Positions 1-5,957 of a stretch of 11,347 bases of DNA are shown piece by piece. Source of the DNA: Campylobacterales bacterium (GTDB lineage: Bacteria > Campylobacterota > Campylobacteria > Campylobacterales > QNZT01). The stretch is from assembly GCA_027081495.1 (NCBI GenBank), contig JALWKJ010000199.1, positions 1-11,347 of the forward strand, read 5' to 3'. Both the position numbers and the translations under genes were made by a program. How positions within the stretch are numbered: the first letter of the stretch is position 1; the number at the start of each line of letters is the position of its first letter. Under the pieces are notes generated by a model. It saw nothing but the letters and a program-made list of their open reading frames with translations, was not told the origin of the DNA and did not search any database.

Positions 1-251
1 ATCGTAAAAATCCACTTAAAAAATGAAAATGTCAAAACATAAGTAAGCCAAGGATGCTCTTTTGGATTTAAAAAAGGTACTCTTCCGGCGTCAAGAGCCG
101 CTTGCGCTTGAGAAAGAAGATCTCCTCCAAAGTGAAAATACGCATATGCGAACACGACGGCTATGACGATAAAAGGTAAAAGAGAGAGTCCCAAAAAAAC
201 AGGCGATTTAAAATCGCTCAGAGACTTTTTCATGATATCCGCTATATTCAT
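1..251 (-). CDS. EI24/CysZ-like integral membrane protein, N-terminal part (partial)
   Basis: The gene starts at 251 and runs off the left edge, leaving 83 codons. The start ATG overlaps the dut stop as ATGA, indicating translational coupling and placing it last in the visible operon. The product begins MNIADIMKKSLSDFKSPVFL, followed by a hydrophobic helix (about residues 19-39), a polar stretch, and the start of a second hydrophobic segment near the edge. A short N-terminal 'K-S-x-x-D-F' helix followed by a membrane segment is how Campylobacterota EI24-domain proteins (the CysZ sulfate-permease-like superfamily) begin, which is the basis for the call. A second ATG at 233 (MKKSLSDF) is a possible alternative start. 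The transport substrate cannot be inferred from this fragment, and another small membrane-protein family remains possible. Confidence 0.6.
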   Translation of the reverse strand, partial: MNIADIMKKSLSDFKSPVFLGLSLLPFIVIAVVFAYAYFHFGGDLLSQAQAALDAGRVPFLNPKEHPWLTYVLTFSFFKWIFT

Positions 252-940
252 GTCGATCTTTCATACTCTTTTTCAAGTTCCGAATACAACTCGTCGATCG
301 TCATCGGTTTTTTTTCCAAAAGCTCTCTTAAAACTTCATTGTCTTCTTTGTCGTTCCAAACTTTTTTATATGTTCCCTCTTTGTAACCGTTGTCTTGACG
401 AAATTTGTTCAACACATTTTTGGCAACATAATATTTATACAATTTATCCAGATTTAAACCGCACTGCAAAGCGACCTCTAAAAAATCGTCGCTTAGCTTA
501 TAAAAAGGTTTATCGTCAAGAACATCTTTTATAAAATGCTCTATGATACTCACTATCATGAGCGAATCGCTCTTATCGGGAGAAAGGGGATCAAGACAAA
601 ATTCATTAAAATACTGCGAATCGGCAAGTTCATTCACGATATCGTCAACGGTTCCGAGATTTTTATTTTTGTAAAACTCCAATCCCAAACTCATAACAAA
701 ATGCCAAATATCGACAAGTTCTATCATGATATTGTCCCAATCGGGAGGAATGCCTATATCTTTCCAATGTTTCCAGTTAAAACTGTCGATAAGTTCCGCG
801 CACTCCATATAGATACATCGACGCCAATTAATAATACGACCGTATTTATTGTATCCTTTTTCCCAGCCTTTGCCGTTTGTTTCGTCGTTTAGTTTCTGTT
901 GCAAAGAGAACATCTCTTTTAACATCTCTTTTTGTGTCAT
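248..940 (-). CDS. dut: Dimeric (all-alpha) dUTPase
   Basis: Hydrolyses dUTP to dUMP and pyrophosphate, keeping uracil out of DNA and supplying dUMP for thymidylate synthesis in the cytoplasm. The 230-residue product belongs to the all-alpha MazG/dUTPase superfamily, not the trimeric beta type. Metal-binding residues are visible as E46-x2-E49 (MECAEL) and E74-x2-D77 (IELVDIWH). The N-terminal LQQKLNDETNG and INWRRCIYMECAELIDSFNW stretches, and the C-terminal K-N-V-L-N-x-F-R-Q-x-N-G-Y-K-x-G motif, match Campylobacter dUTPase closely. The reading frame is open 12 codons further upstream, but I chose the ATG at 940 because homologues begin there (MTQKEML) and because it forms an ATGA overlap with the preceding 77-aa gene. 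It is the middle gene of a three-gene coupled operon. Confidence 0.95.
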   Translation of the reverse strand: MTQKEMLKEMFSLQQKLNDETNGKGWEKGYNKYGRIINWRRCIYMECAELIDSFNWKHWKDIGIPPDWDNIMIELVDIWHFVMSLGLEFYKNKNLGTVDDIVNELADSQYFNEFCLDPLSPDKSDSLMIVSIIEHFIKDVLDDKPFYKLSDDFLEVALQCGLNLDKLYKYYVAKNVLNKFRQDNGYKEGTYKKVWNDKEDNEVLRELLEKKPMTIDELYSELEKEYERST

Positions 941-1170
941 AGTTCGCCTTTTTGTCGTATGTTGCGCATCCCGCATCCCGCGATATATTCTTTGTTTTTG
1001 ATCTCGTTAAGCGCCGCTTTTGTTTTTATTAACACTTTTTTCGTATCGGCTATGGGTTCCATGAGTCTATTTTTTTCGCTAAGAGGAATGCTTTGATCGC
1101 CGACTATATCAAGCATCTCTTTTTCCAAATCTTTTAAATACTCGTCTATACTTTTAAATACTCTTTGCAA
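937..1170 (-). CDS. Hypothetical 77-aa cytoplasmic protein, TTG start
   Basis: I do not recognise this family. The product is small and highly charged, with no signal peptide or membrane segment, and is probably mostly helical: residues 5-20 and 29-62 are Lys/Glu/Leu-rich and could form a helical hairpin. The C-terminal tail contains one cysteine (CGM). The start is a TTG at 1170, set by an AAAGGA Shine-Dalgarno (1177-1182) with a 6-nt spacer. The nearby ATG at 1177 uses the last base of that Shine-Dalgarno and leads only to an out-of-frame 7-codon peptide. It is first in the operon, overlaps dut by 4 nt (ATGA) and lies behind a TATAAT box at 1200-1205. Position suggests co-expression with dUTPase; no function is implied. 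Confidence 0.7.
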   Translation of the reverse strand: MQRVFKSIDEYLKDLEKEMLDIVGDQSIPLSEKNRLMEPIADTKKVLIKTKAALNEIKNKEYIAGCGMRNIRQKGEL

Positions 1171-1176
1171 TTTTCA

Positions 1177-1182
1177 TCCTTT
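1177..1182 (-). promoter_or_regulatory. Shine-Dalgarno that fixes the TTG start of the 77-aa gene
   Basis: AAAGGA on the minus strand lies 6 nt before the TTG at 1168-1170. An ATG at 1175-1177 overlaps the site itself, so it cannot be served by it. Confidence 0.6.
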
Positions 1183-1199
1183 ATCGCGTAGCGACGAAT

Positions 1200-1205
1200 A
1201 TTATA
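1200..1205 (-). promoter_or_regulatory. -10 box of the 77-aa/dut/EI24 operon
   Basis: A perfect TATAAT on the minus strand (gaTATAATattcg) would give a transcript start near 1193, about 23 nt before the TTG start. No convincing -35 is visible, as is usual for Campylobacterota sigma70 promoters. It is divergent from the ribH promoter 34 bp away. Confidence 0.65.
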
Positions 1206-1238
1206 TCAAAAAACGGTATTTATTTTACAAATTTTCGC

Positions 1239-1244
1239 TAAAAT
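1239..1244 (+). promoter_or_regulatory. -10 box of the ribH-nusB-pyrF operon
   Basis: TAAAAT in the context gcTAAAATagagcc, placing transcription start near 1251, followed by a short leader with an AAGGA Shine-Dalgarno (1263-1267) before the ribH ATG. The leader of about 20 nt is too short to hold an FMN riboswitch. Confidence 0.5.
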
Positions 1245-1272
1245 AGAGCCTATAAACAAAACAAGGAATTTT

Positions 1273-1737
1273 ATGAACATCATAGAGGGCAAACTATCAC
1301 TAGAGGGCGATGAGAAAGTAGCCGTTATAAACGCCAGATTTAACCATATCATAACGGATCGTCTGGTAGAAGGCGCGAAAGACGCATTTTTAAGACATGG
1401 CGGAAGAGATGAAAATCTCGATCTCATTTTAGTGCCGGGAGCGTTTGAACTGCCGTTTGCGCTAAACAGAGCGCTTAAAAGCGGCAAATACGACGCGATA
1501 TGCTGCGTTGGAGCCGTCATTAGAGGAGCTACTCCACACTTTGACTATGTATCCGCCGAAGCTACAAAAGGTATAGCAAGCGTAACGCTAAAACACGATA
1601 AACCCGTAACTTTCGGGGTTCTTACGACGGATAATATCGAACAGGCTATCGAAAGAGCCGGGAGCAAAGCCGGAAACAAAGGTTTTGAAGCTATGACCGG
1701 TCTCATAGAGCTTTTAAGCCTTTATAAAAAACTTTAA
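1273..1737 (+). CDS. ribH: 6,7-dimethyl-8-ribityllumazine synthase
   Basis: Catalyses the penultimate step of riboflavin synthesis, condensing 5-amino-6-ribitylamino-uracil with 3,4-dihydroxy-2-butanone 4-phosphate to lumazine. Family members usually assemble into 60-mer icosahedral or pentameric cytoplasmic complexes. The 154-aa length is typical. Visible active-site elements are F23-N24 (substrate ring stacking), PGAFELP at 55-61, GAVIRGATPHFDYV at 80-93 with the catalytic histidine H89, FGVLTTD at 114-120, and R128 with K136 for phosphate contacts. An AAGGA Shine-Dalgarno sits 5 nt before the ATG. It is first of three genes, with nusB following 9 nt after the stop. Nothing unusual is seen. 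Confidence 0.97.
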   Translation: MNIIEGKLSLEGDEKVAVINARFNHIITDRLVEGAKDAFLRHGGRDENLDLILVPGAFELPFALNRALKSGKYDAICCVGAVIRGATPHFDYVSAEATKGIASVTLKHDKPVTFGVLTTDNIEQAIERAGSKAGNKGFEAMTGLIELLSLYKKL

Positions 1738-1746
1738 AGAGAAAAA

Positions 1747-2148
1747 ATGGCAACAAGGCATCAATCAAGAGAGAGCGTTATATCGCTTCTTTACGCCAAA
1801 GATATAGGAAATGACAAAATAGACAAATTCATCGATGAAATTTTTGAAGACAAAAAGATCAGAAACAGACAAAAAGAGTTCGCGCTTTCGCTTTTTGAAG
1901 GCATAAACGACGCTCAAGAAAAGATAGACAAAGAGATCAACAAACACCTAAAAGAGTATAAAGTTCATCAATTAGGACATATAGAAAGAGCGATCTTGAG
2001 ACTTGGAACTTACGAGATATTGGAGACGAATTTAGACAATGCGGTAATAATCAACGAAGCGATAGAACTCTCAAAAGATCTCGCAAGCGATAGCGCGCCA
2101 AAATTTATAAACGGTGTTTTGGACGCTATCTCAAAAGAGCGTTCATGA
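1747..2148 (+). CDS. nusB: Transcription antitermination factor NusB
   Basis: An RNA-binding all-alpha protein that pairs with NusE (ribosomal protein S10) on boxA RNA during rRNA antitermination. The 133-aa length is normal. The N-terminus RHQSRESVISLLYAKD corresponds to the arginine-rich 'R-x-x-A-R-E-x-A-x-Q-x-L-Y' boxA-binding helix, and the C-terminus VIINEAIELSKDLAS followed by KFINGVLDAI is the family signature. The Shine-Dalgarno is weak (AAGAG, 1737-1741), consistent with translation partly coupled to ribH. Its stop overlaps the pyrF start as ATGA. Confidence 0.96.
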   Translation: MATRHQSRESVISLLYAKDIGNDKIDKFIDEIFEDKKIRNRQKEFALSLFEGINDAQEKIDKEINKHLKEYKVHQLGHIERAILRLGTYEILETNLDNAVIINEAIELSKDLASDSAPKFINGVLDAISKERS

Positions 2149-2828
2149 AGTTGTGTGTCGCGCTTGATCTTCCCTCTTATGACAAAAATTTAGCGCTTTG
2201 CGAAAATCTCAAAGATTATGATCTCTGGCTAAAGGTCGGTTTTCGAAGCTACATAAGAGACGGCAAAAAGATTTTAGAAAATATAAAAGAGATAAATCCG
2301 AATTTTAAGATATTTTTAGATCTAAAACTCTACGACATACCAAACACTATGGCGGATGCGGCGCAAGAGATAGCCAAACTCGGTATAGATATGTTCAACA
2401 TACACGCAAGCAGCGGAGAAGAAGCCATGAGCGCGGTTGTAAAAAGAATAAGTTTATTCGATAACAGACCTATCGTATTGGCGGTAACCGCTTTAACAAG
2501 CTTTGAAGATAAAAGCTTCAAAAAAATTTACGGTTCAAGCATTGACGAAAAAGCGCTTTTGTTCGCAAAAGAGGCTTATAAAAGTAAAATCGACGGCGTC
2601 GTATGCTCGGCGTTTGAAAGTAAAACGATAAAGGAAAACACGCATAAAAACTTTCTAACCCTAAGCCCCGGCATACGACCGTTTGGCGAAGACGCTCAAG
2701 ATCAAAAGAGAGTGGCGGATATAAAAACGGCAAAAAAAGAGGCGGTTGACTTCATAGTCGTCGGACGCCCCGTTTATAACGCGAACGATCCCGCAAATGT
2801 AGTCGAAAATATTTTAAGCGAATTATAA
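2145..2828 (+). CDS. pyrF: Orotidine 5'-phosphate decarboxylase
   Basis: Decarboxylates OMP to UMP, the last step of de novo pyrimidine synthesis, as a cytoplasmic TIM-barrel dimer. The 227-aa length is typical of the short bacterial type. Catalytic residues are visible: D8 in VALDLP, K30 in LWLKVG, and the D-x-K-x-x-D triad in DLKLYDIPNT (D59, K61, D64). HASSG lies at 87-91, LSPGIRP at 173-179 and the phosphate-binding VVGRP at 205-209. The start ATG overlaps the nusB stop as ATGA, so translation is probably coupled. It ends 33 nt before tRNA-Ser, with no intrinsic terminator between, so read-through into the tRNA is possible. Confidence 0.97.
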   Translation: MKLCVALDLPSYDKNLALCENLKDYDLWLKVGFRSYIRDGKKILENIKEINPNFKIFLDLKLYDIPNTMADAAQEIAKLGIDMFNIHASSGEEAMSAVVKRISLFDNRPIVLAVTALTSFEDKSFKKIYGSSIDEKALLFAKEAYKSKIDGVVCSAFESKTIKENTHKNFLTLSPGIRPFGEDAQDQKRVADIKTAKKEAVDFIVVGRPVYNANDPANVVENILSEL

Positions 2829-2840
2829 TCTTCAAATAGC

Positions 2841-2846
2841 TATAAT
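2841..2846 (+). promoter_or_regulatory. -10 box of tRNA-Ser(GCU)
   Basis: A perfect TATAAT in the context agcTATAATttcgctc lies 15 nt before the first base of the mature tRNA. This gives an independent promoter in addition to possible read-through from pyrF. Confidence 0.6.
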
Positions 2847-2861
2847 TTCGCTCATTTCGAT

Positions 2862-2952
2862 GGACAGGTGGGTGAGCTGGCTGAAACCACATCCCTGCTA
2901 AGGATGCGTACTGGCAACGGTACCGAGGGTTCGAATCCCTCCCTGTCCGCCA
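2862..2952 (+). tRNA. tRNA-Ser, anticodon GCU (reads AGC/AGU)
   Basis: A 91-nt class II tRNA with encoded CCA. The acceptor stem GGACAGG (2862-2868) pairs with CCTGTCC (2942-2948), followed by discriminator G2949 and CCA at 2950-2952. The anticodon stem CATCC/GGATG (2890-2894/2902-2906) encloses loop CTGCTAA, with anticodon GCT at 2897-2899. A long variable arm (GTAC...GTAC) follows, then the T arm GAGGG-TTCGAAT-CCCTC. The long variable arm and the G discriminator are serine hallmarks. All three stems are perfectly paired, so the gene looks functional and not disrupted by integration. Confidence 0.97.
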
Positions 2953-2953
2953 C

Positions 2954-2980
2954 TTTAAAAGCTCTACATATGATTTTAAA
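2954..2980 (+). terminator. Weak A/T hairpin after tRNA-Ser
   Basis: TTTAAAA (2954-2960) and TTTTAAA (2974-2980) form a 7-bp A/T-only stem followed by TTATTATTTT. It could terminate or help trim the tRNA transcript, but the stem is weak and overlaps the end of the Fic remnant. Confidence 0.25.
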
Positions 2981-3386
2981 TTATTATTTTCCAACATCCG
3001 CGAGTTCCGCCTATTCTCTCTAAAATACCCTGTTCTTTCAATTTTGCCAGATTTTCTTCGATCTTTCTTTTCGATATACCTATGATATCGGATAGTTTAG
3101 AAGCGGATATTTTATTATTCAGCTTAATCTGCCTAAGTATTTTTTGTTGATTATCACTCAGATTACCGACCTTATTAATCGCTTCTAAAATAGACTGAAG
3201 TAAAAACTCTATAAAAAGGGTGCTTTCACCACATTCTCCACATTTCTCTAAAACTTTATAATATTCTTGTTGTTTATCCCGGATAATACTCTCGATGGGT
3301 ATGATACTAAAGTAATGATTCCAATTATAAAGAATTAAGCTTTGCCAAAATCTTCCCATTCTTCCGTTGCCGTCTATAAATGGATG
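2976..3386 (-). pseudogene. Fic-family protein (AMPylase-type), C-terminal remnant
   Basis: Reading leftwards from 3386, the frame begins HPFIDGNGRMGR, the Fic core motif that supplies the catalytic histidine and the ATP/Mg loop, and continues with a typical Fic C-terminal helical part (FWQSLILYNW, IPIESIIRDKQQEYY, TLFIEFLLQSILEAI). It ends in a winged-helix domain (about LSDNQQKILRQIKLNNKISA to the C-terminus), as in Fic proteins with a C-terminal HTH. The helices normally preceding HPF are missing: only about 17 non-Fic codons lie between the motif and an in-frame TAA upstream. The one internal ATG (3359) falls inside the motif, so no complete Fic protein can be made. The gene looks like a 5'-truncated relic. 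It starts its decay right beside tRNA-Ser, a common integration site, and is visibly more A/T-rich than its neighbours. Confidence 0.85.
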
Positions 3387-3510
3387 GCGGCGTATTATTA
3401 TTGATCTTTTACTCTTCGTAATTTTATTTTACAGTATATCGGCTATACCTTTTATATCACTTTTGATATTCAAAATATTATCTATTCACTTTTGGTTCAC
3501 ATATTTTGAT

Positions 3511-3516
3511 TACAAT
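3511..3516 (+). promoter_or_regulatory. -10 box of the Spy-like gene
   Basis: TACAAT in the context gatTACAATatcgcc would start transcription near 3523, leaving a leader of about 26 nt with the AGGAG Shine-Dalgarno at 3537-3541. The rest of the A/T-rich stretch 3387-3510, between the Fic remnant and this promoter, holds no gene I can support. Confidence 0.5.
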
Positions 3517-3536
3517 ATCGCCATAAACAAAAAAAT

Positions 3537-3541
3537 AGGAG
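3537..3541 (+). promoter_or_regulatory. Shine-Dalgarno deciding the GTG start of the Spy-like gene
   Basis: AGGAG lies 7 nt before the GTG at 3549. No in-frame ATG is available until well after the signal peptide, so GTG is the start. Confidence 0.7.
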
Positions 3542-3548
3542 AAAAATA

Positions 3549-4034
3549 GTGAAAAAATCGATTATACTTTTGGTTACTCTAGTAAGTTTATCGTTTGCGT
3601 CGGATACGATTACAAAAAAAGAACATCAAAATCACCAACATCAAATGAGCGCTAAACACAAAAAGATGAAAAAAAATCCGCCATTTTTGATTATCGGTAA
3701 GATGCCTCATCTTACGAGACTTGTTAAATCAAACTGGGATAAATTGGATCTTACAAAAGAGCAGCAAGAAAAACTTATAAAACTAAGAAAAGAAACCATC
3801 TCAAACATCAAATCCCTTACGCCTAAAATCCGAAAACTTGAAAAAGAAGTCGCAAAATCCGCACTCTTAGGAGATGAGCCAAAAAGCCTCAAAGATAAAG
3901 TTAACGAGATAGCGGCGCTAAAAGCCAAAGCTACGATGGTACATATAAAATGTATCTACGAGACGAAAAAAATTCTTACGCCAAAACAGTTAGAAAAAAT
4001 TCTTCCGAAAAAAACAAACAAAAAAGGGAAATAA
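3549..4034 (+). CDS. Periplasmic Spy/CpxP-like LTxxQ protein
   Basis: A 161-aa secreted protein. It has a Sec signal peptide (residues 1-17, MKKSIILLVTLVSLSFA, likely cleaved before SDT), then a His-rich linker (HQNHQHQ, 26-32), a Lys-rich patch (35-42), and a helical region carrying two LTxxQ motifs: LTKEQ (68-72) and LTPKQ (143-147). Two LTxxQ motifs in a small basic helical periplasmic protein are the signature of the Spy/CpxP/ZraP superfamily of ATP-independent chaperones and stress or metal sensors. One cysteine lies in the mature protein (HIKC). The GTG start is set by AGGAG at 3537-3541. It is a single-gene unit with its own -10 and a strong terminator. A role in envelope stress or metal binding is inference, since no CpxRA-like partner is nearby. 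Confidence 0.75.
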   Translation: MKKSIILLVTLVSLSFASDTITKKEHQNHQHQMSAKHKKMKKNPPFLIIGKMPHLTRLVKSNWDKLDLTKEQQEKLIKLRKETISNIKSLTPKIRKLEKEVAKSALLGDEPKSLKDKVNEIAALKAKATMVHIKCIYETKKILTPKQLEKILPKKTNKKGK

Positions 4035-4047
4035 CCCTTTTTTGTTT
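4016..4047. terminator. Bidirectional intrinsic terminator between the Spy-like gene and recQ
   Basis: A perfect 13-bp inverted repeat, AAACAAAAAAGGG (4016-4028) and CCCTTTTTTGTTT (4035-4047), encloses a 6-nt loop. Each strand reads into a T tract within the 3' arm. It overlaps the Spy-like stop codon (4032-4034) and lies 5 bp beyond the convergent recQ stop, so it can serve both genes. Confidence 0.9.
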
Positions 4048-4052
4048 CAAGT

Positions 4053-5831
4053 TTAAGTTGCGAGTTTTCTGCAAAGTTGCAAAAACATCTCGCCGTATCT
4101 TTCATACTTAACCTCGCCTATACCGTTTACTTGAAGCATCTGCTCTTTATCTTGAGGAAGTCTTGAAGAGAGTTCCAAAAGAGTTTTGTCGCTAAATACC
4201 ATAAATGCCGGTATATCCGATTGCGTTGCGATTTTTAACCTCAAAGCCCTAAACACTTCAAATGTTTCATCTTTTGGGATATTTTCATCGTCGATTTTCA
4301 CTTTTTTTATTTTTCCGAGTTTGTCTTCGTCTATCCAAACGGTTTGCAGACCTTTTAGAATCGATACGGCTTTTTTTTGTAATTTTAAAGCCCTATGTTC
4401 GCCTATATTTATGGATTCCGTTTCAAAAAGCCTGTCTGCTATCATAGACCACTCGTTTTTATTTCTAAACTCGCCTATGCCGTAAACGGAAAGCCTGTCA
4501 TGAGCGAATTTACCGATATTTGACGCTTTTGAACCTCTTAAAATATCTATAATATGGTTTTGTCCAAATCTTTCGCCCGTTCTGTAAATTGCCGAGAGAA
4601 ACATTTGAGCCTCTTTCGTTATATCTATCTGATTTGAAGGCTCTTTTAGACAACTGTCGCATCTATCCCCGCAATCCTCGCATTTATCCCCAAAATAGAC
4701 CCCAAGCAACCTATGTTTGCATAAGCTGCTAAGGGCAAAGCGATAGGACATTTGAAGCTTTTCATATAAAAGCTCTTTATAGGAATCGCTTGCCGCACTT
4801 TCTATAAGCTCCCTTTTTTGGATTTCATCCGCTTTGGTATATAACAAAAGCGTTTCGCTTTCAAGCCCGTCACGCCCCGCTCTACCGATCTCCTGATAAT
4901 AGTTTTCTATGGTTTTGGGCAAAGACATATGAACGACGAACCTTATATTGCTCTTGTCTATTCCCATGCCAAAAGCGATGGTCGCTACCACTATGTCGAT
5001 TTTATCGCGCATAAAGTCTCTCATTACGGCGCTTTTTTCCTCCACGGGTAATCTCGCGTGATACGCTTTGGCTTTAAAATGTTTCGATTGTAAAAAAGCG
5101 GCAAGCTGTTGGCTCTCTTTTCTCGTAAAAGTATAAATTATTCCGCTTTGATTTTTGTGGATTTGAAGAAAATTCAACAGTTGTGCGCGTCCGTTTGAGA
5201 TCCTTTTTTGAGTTTTTATAGTCAAATTTTTACGAAAAACTTTTGCCCTTATCTTTACCGGATTGTCGAGTTTTAAAGAGTTTCGAATATCTTCTTCGAC
5301 TTTTAGGGTAGCGGTTGCGGTAAAAGCGGCGACGGGAATAGTCGGAAAATTTTCTTTTAAAAGATTTAACTTTCTATAATCGGCTCGAAACTCATGCCCC
5401 CACTCGCTCACACAGTGCGCTTCGTCAATAACAAAAAAATTAATATCGAGCGTTTTTAAAAATTCCGTAAAACCGCCAGCACTCATGCGCTCGGGAGCGA
5501 TGTATAAAAGTTTTATCCGTTTTTGTTTAAGTCCTTCAAAAACCGATCTTCTCTCTTCTTCGCTCATATCGGAGTTGATAGTCGCCGCGCTTATACTATT
5601 TTCACCCAATCCTCTTACCTGATCCTGCATCAAAGCTATCAAAGGAGAGATTACGATCGTAACGCCGTCCATCAAAAGAGAGGGCAATTGATAACAAAGA
5701 GATTTTCCTCCGCCCGTAGGCAAAATCATAAGCAGATCCCGACCTTCTAAAAGAGCGTTTATCGCATCTTCTTGAAAAGAGCGAAAAGCGTTAAATCCAA
5801 ATACTTTTTCCAAAACTTCCAATTTCCGCAT
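4053..5831 (-). CDS. recQ: ATP-dependent DNA helicase RecQ
   Basis: A 3'-5' superfamily 2 helicase acting in recombination and stalled-fork repair. The 592-aa product has the full bacterial RecQ architecture: a motif 0 region (FGFNAFRSFQ, 11-20), Walker A TGGGKS (39-44), DEAH at 136-139 followed by the aromatic-rich loop, motif III TATAT (171-175), motif V/VI ending in QEIGRAGRDG, the RQC zinc-binding and winged-helix region, and a C-terminal HRDC domain (about 515-592). The zinc segment has five cysteines (CKHRLL...KCEDCGDRCDSC) where four suffice. The ATG at 5831 is the only start compatible with motif 0. It has no Shine-Dalgarno but a TACAAT box 6 nt upstream, suggesting a leaderless mRNA. 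Convergent with the Spy-like gene and divergent from miaA. Confidence 0.96.
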   Translation of the reverse strand: MRKLEVLEKVFGFNAFRSFQEDAINALLEGRDLLMILPTGGGKSLCYQLPSLLMDGVTIVISPLIALMQDQVRGLGENSISAATINSDMSEEERRSVFEGLKQKRIKLLYIAPERMSAGGFTEFLKTLDINFFVIDEAHCVSEWGHEFRADYRKLNLLKENFPTIPVAAFTATATLKVEEDIRNSLKLDNPVKIRAKVFRKNLTIKTQKRISNGRAQLLNFLQIHKNQSGIIYTFTRKESQQLAAFLQSKHFKAKAYHARLPVEEKSAVMRDFMRDKIDIVVATIAFGMGIDKSNIRFVVHMSLPKTIENYYQEIGRAGRDGLESETLLLYTKADEIQKRELIESAASDSYKELLYEKLQMSYRFALSSLCKHRLLGVYFGDKCEDCGDRCDSCLKEPSNQIDITKEAQMFLSAIYRTGERFGQNHIIDILRGSKASNIGKFAHDRLSVYGIGEFRNKNEWSMIADRLFETESINIGEHRALKLQKKAVSILKGLQTVWIDEDKLGKIKKVKIDDENIPKDETFEVFRALRLKIATQSDIPAFMVFSDKTLLELSSRLPQDKEQMLQVNGIGEVKYERYGEMFLQLCRKLAT

Positions 5832-5837
5832 GAAACA

Positions 5838-5843
5838 ATTGTA
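5838..5843 (-). promoter_or_regulatory. -10 box of recQ, placed for a leaderless transcript
   Basis: TACAAT on the minus strand (ggcTACAATtgtttc) is separated from the recQ ATG by exactly 6 nt, so the expected +1 is the A of the start codon. A TATAGA-like box further upstream could give a leadered, but still Shine-Dalgarno-less, message. Confidence 0.5.
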
Positions 5844-5890
5844 GCCAAAACTACCAAAAGTAATCTATATCGCAACTATACCCCGATCGT

Positions 5891-5919
5891 GTCCTCTAAA
5901 AAATGATGTTTCAGAGGAC
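5891..5919. repeat. Inverted repeat between recQ and miaA
   Basis: GTCCTCT (5891-5897) and AGAGGAC (5913-5919) form a 7-bp dyad. After one A-C mismatch the stem continues for three more A-T pairs. Neither strand has a T tract after it, so it is not a standard terminator. It lies between two divergent promoters, so an operator, a small mobile-element footprint or a chance dyad are all possible. Confidence 0.45.
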
Positions 5920-5945
5920 TCAATTTAAAAAAATATTATCTGTGA

Positions 5946-5951
5946 TATAAT
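5946..5951 (+). promoter_or_regulatory. -10 box of miaA, placed for a leaderless transcript
   Basis: A perfect TATAAT (tgtgaTATAATcgcttt) ends exactly 6 nt before the miaA ATG, so the expected +1 is the A of the start codon. No Shine-Dalgarno exists in the upstream 20 nt. Confidence 0.6.
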
Positions 5952-5957
5952 CGCTTT

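Noticed and set aside
163..892. Plus-strand frames of 123 and 118 aa opposite dut
   Set aside because: They are shadows of a strongly supported dUTPase gene, lack ribosome sites and show no domain features.
1201..1272. FMN riboswitch upstream of ribH
   Set aside because: The predicted leader is only about 20 nt and no RFN-type conserved blocks are present.
1206..1520. 104-aa minus-strand frame opposite ribH
   Set aside because: It is antisense to the conserved ribH coding sequence, with no supporting signals.
2752..2997. 81-aa minus-strand frame across tRNA-Ser, containing the phrase GRDSNPRYRC
   Set aside because: It is the antisense of the tRNA gene, a well-known source of spurious protein annotations.
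2862..3548. An intact integrated element at tRNA-Ser
   Set aside because: No integrase, no second copy of the tRNA 3' end and no other accessory gene is visible in the window; only the Fic relic remains.
3367..3549. 60-aa hydrophobic plus-strand frame before the Spy-like gene
   Set aside because: It is antisense to the Fic HPFIDGNGR motif at its start, has no Shine-Dalgarno, and its hydrophobicity comes from A/T-rich intergenic DNA that holds the Spy-like promoter.
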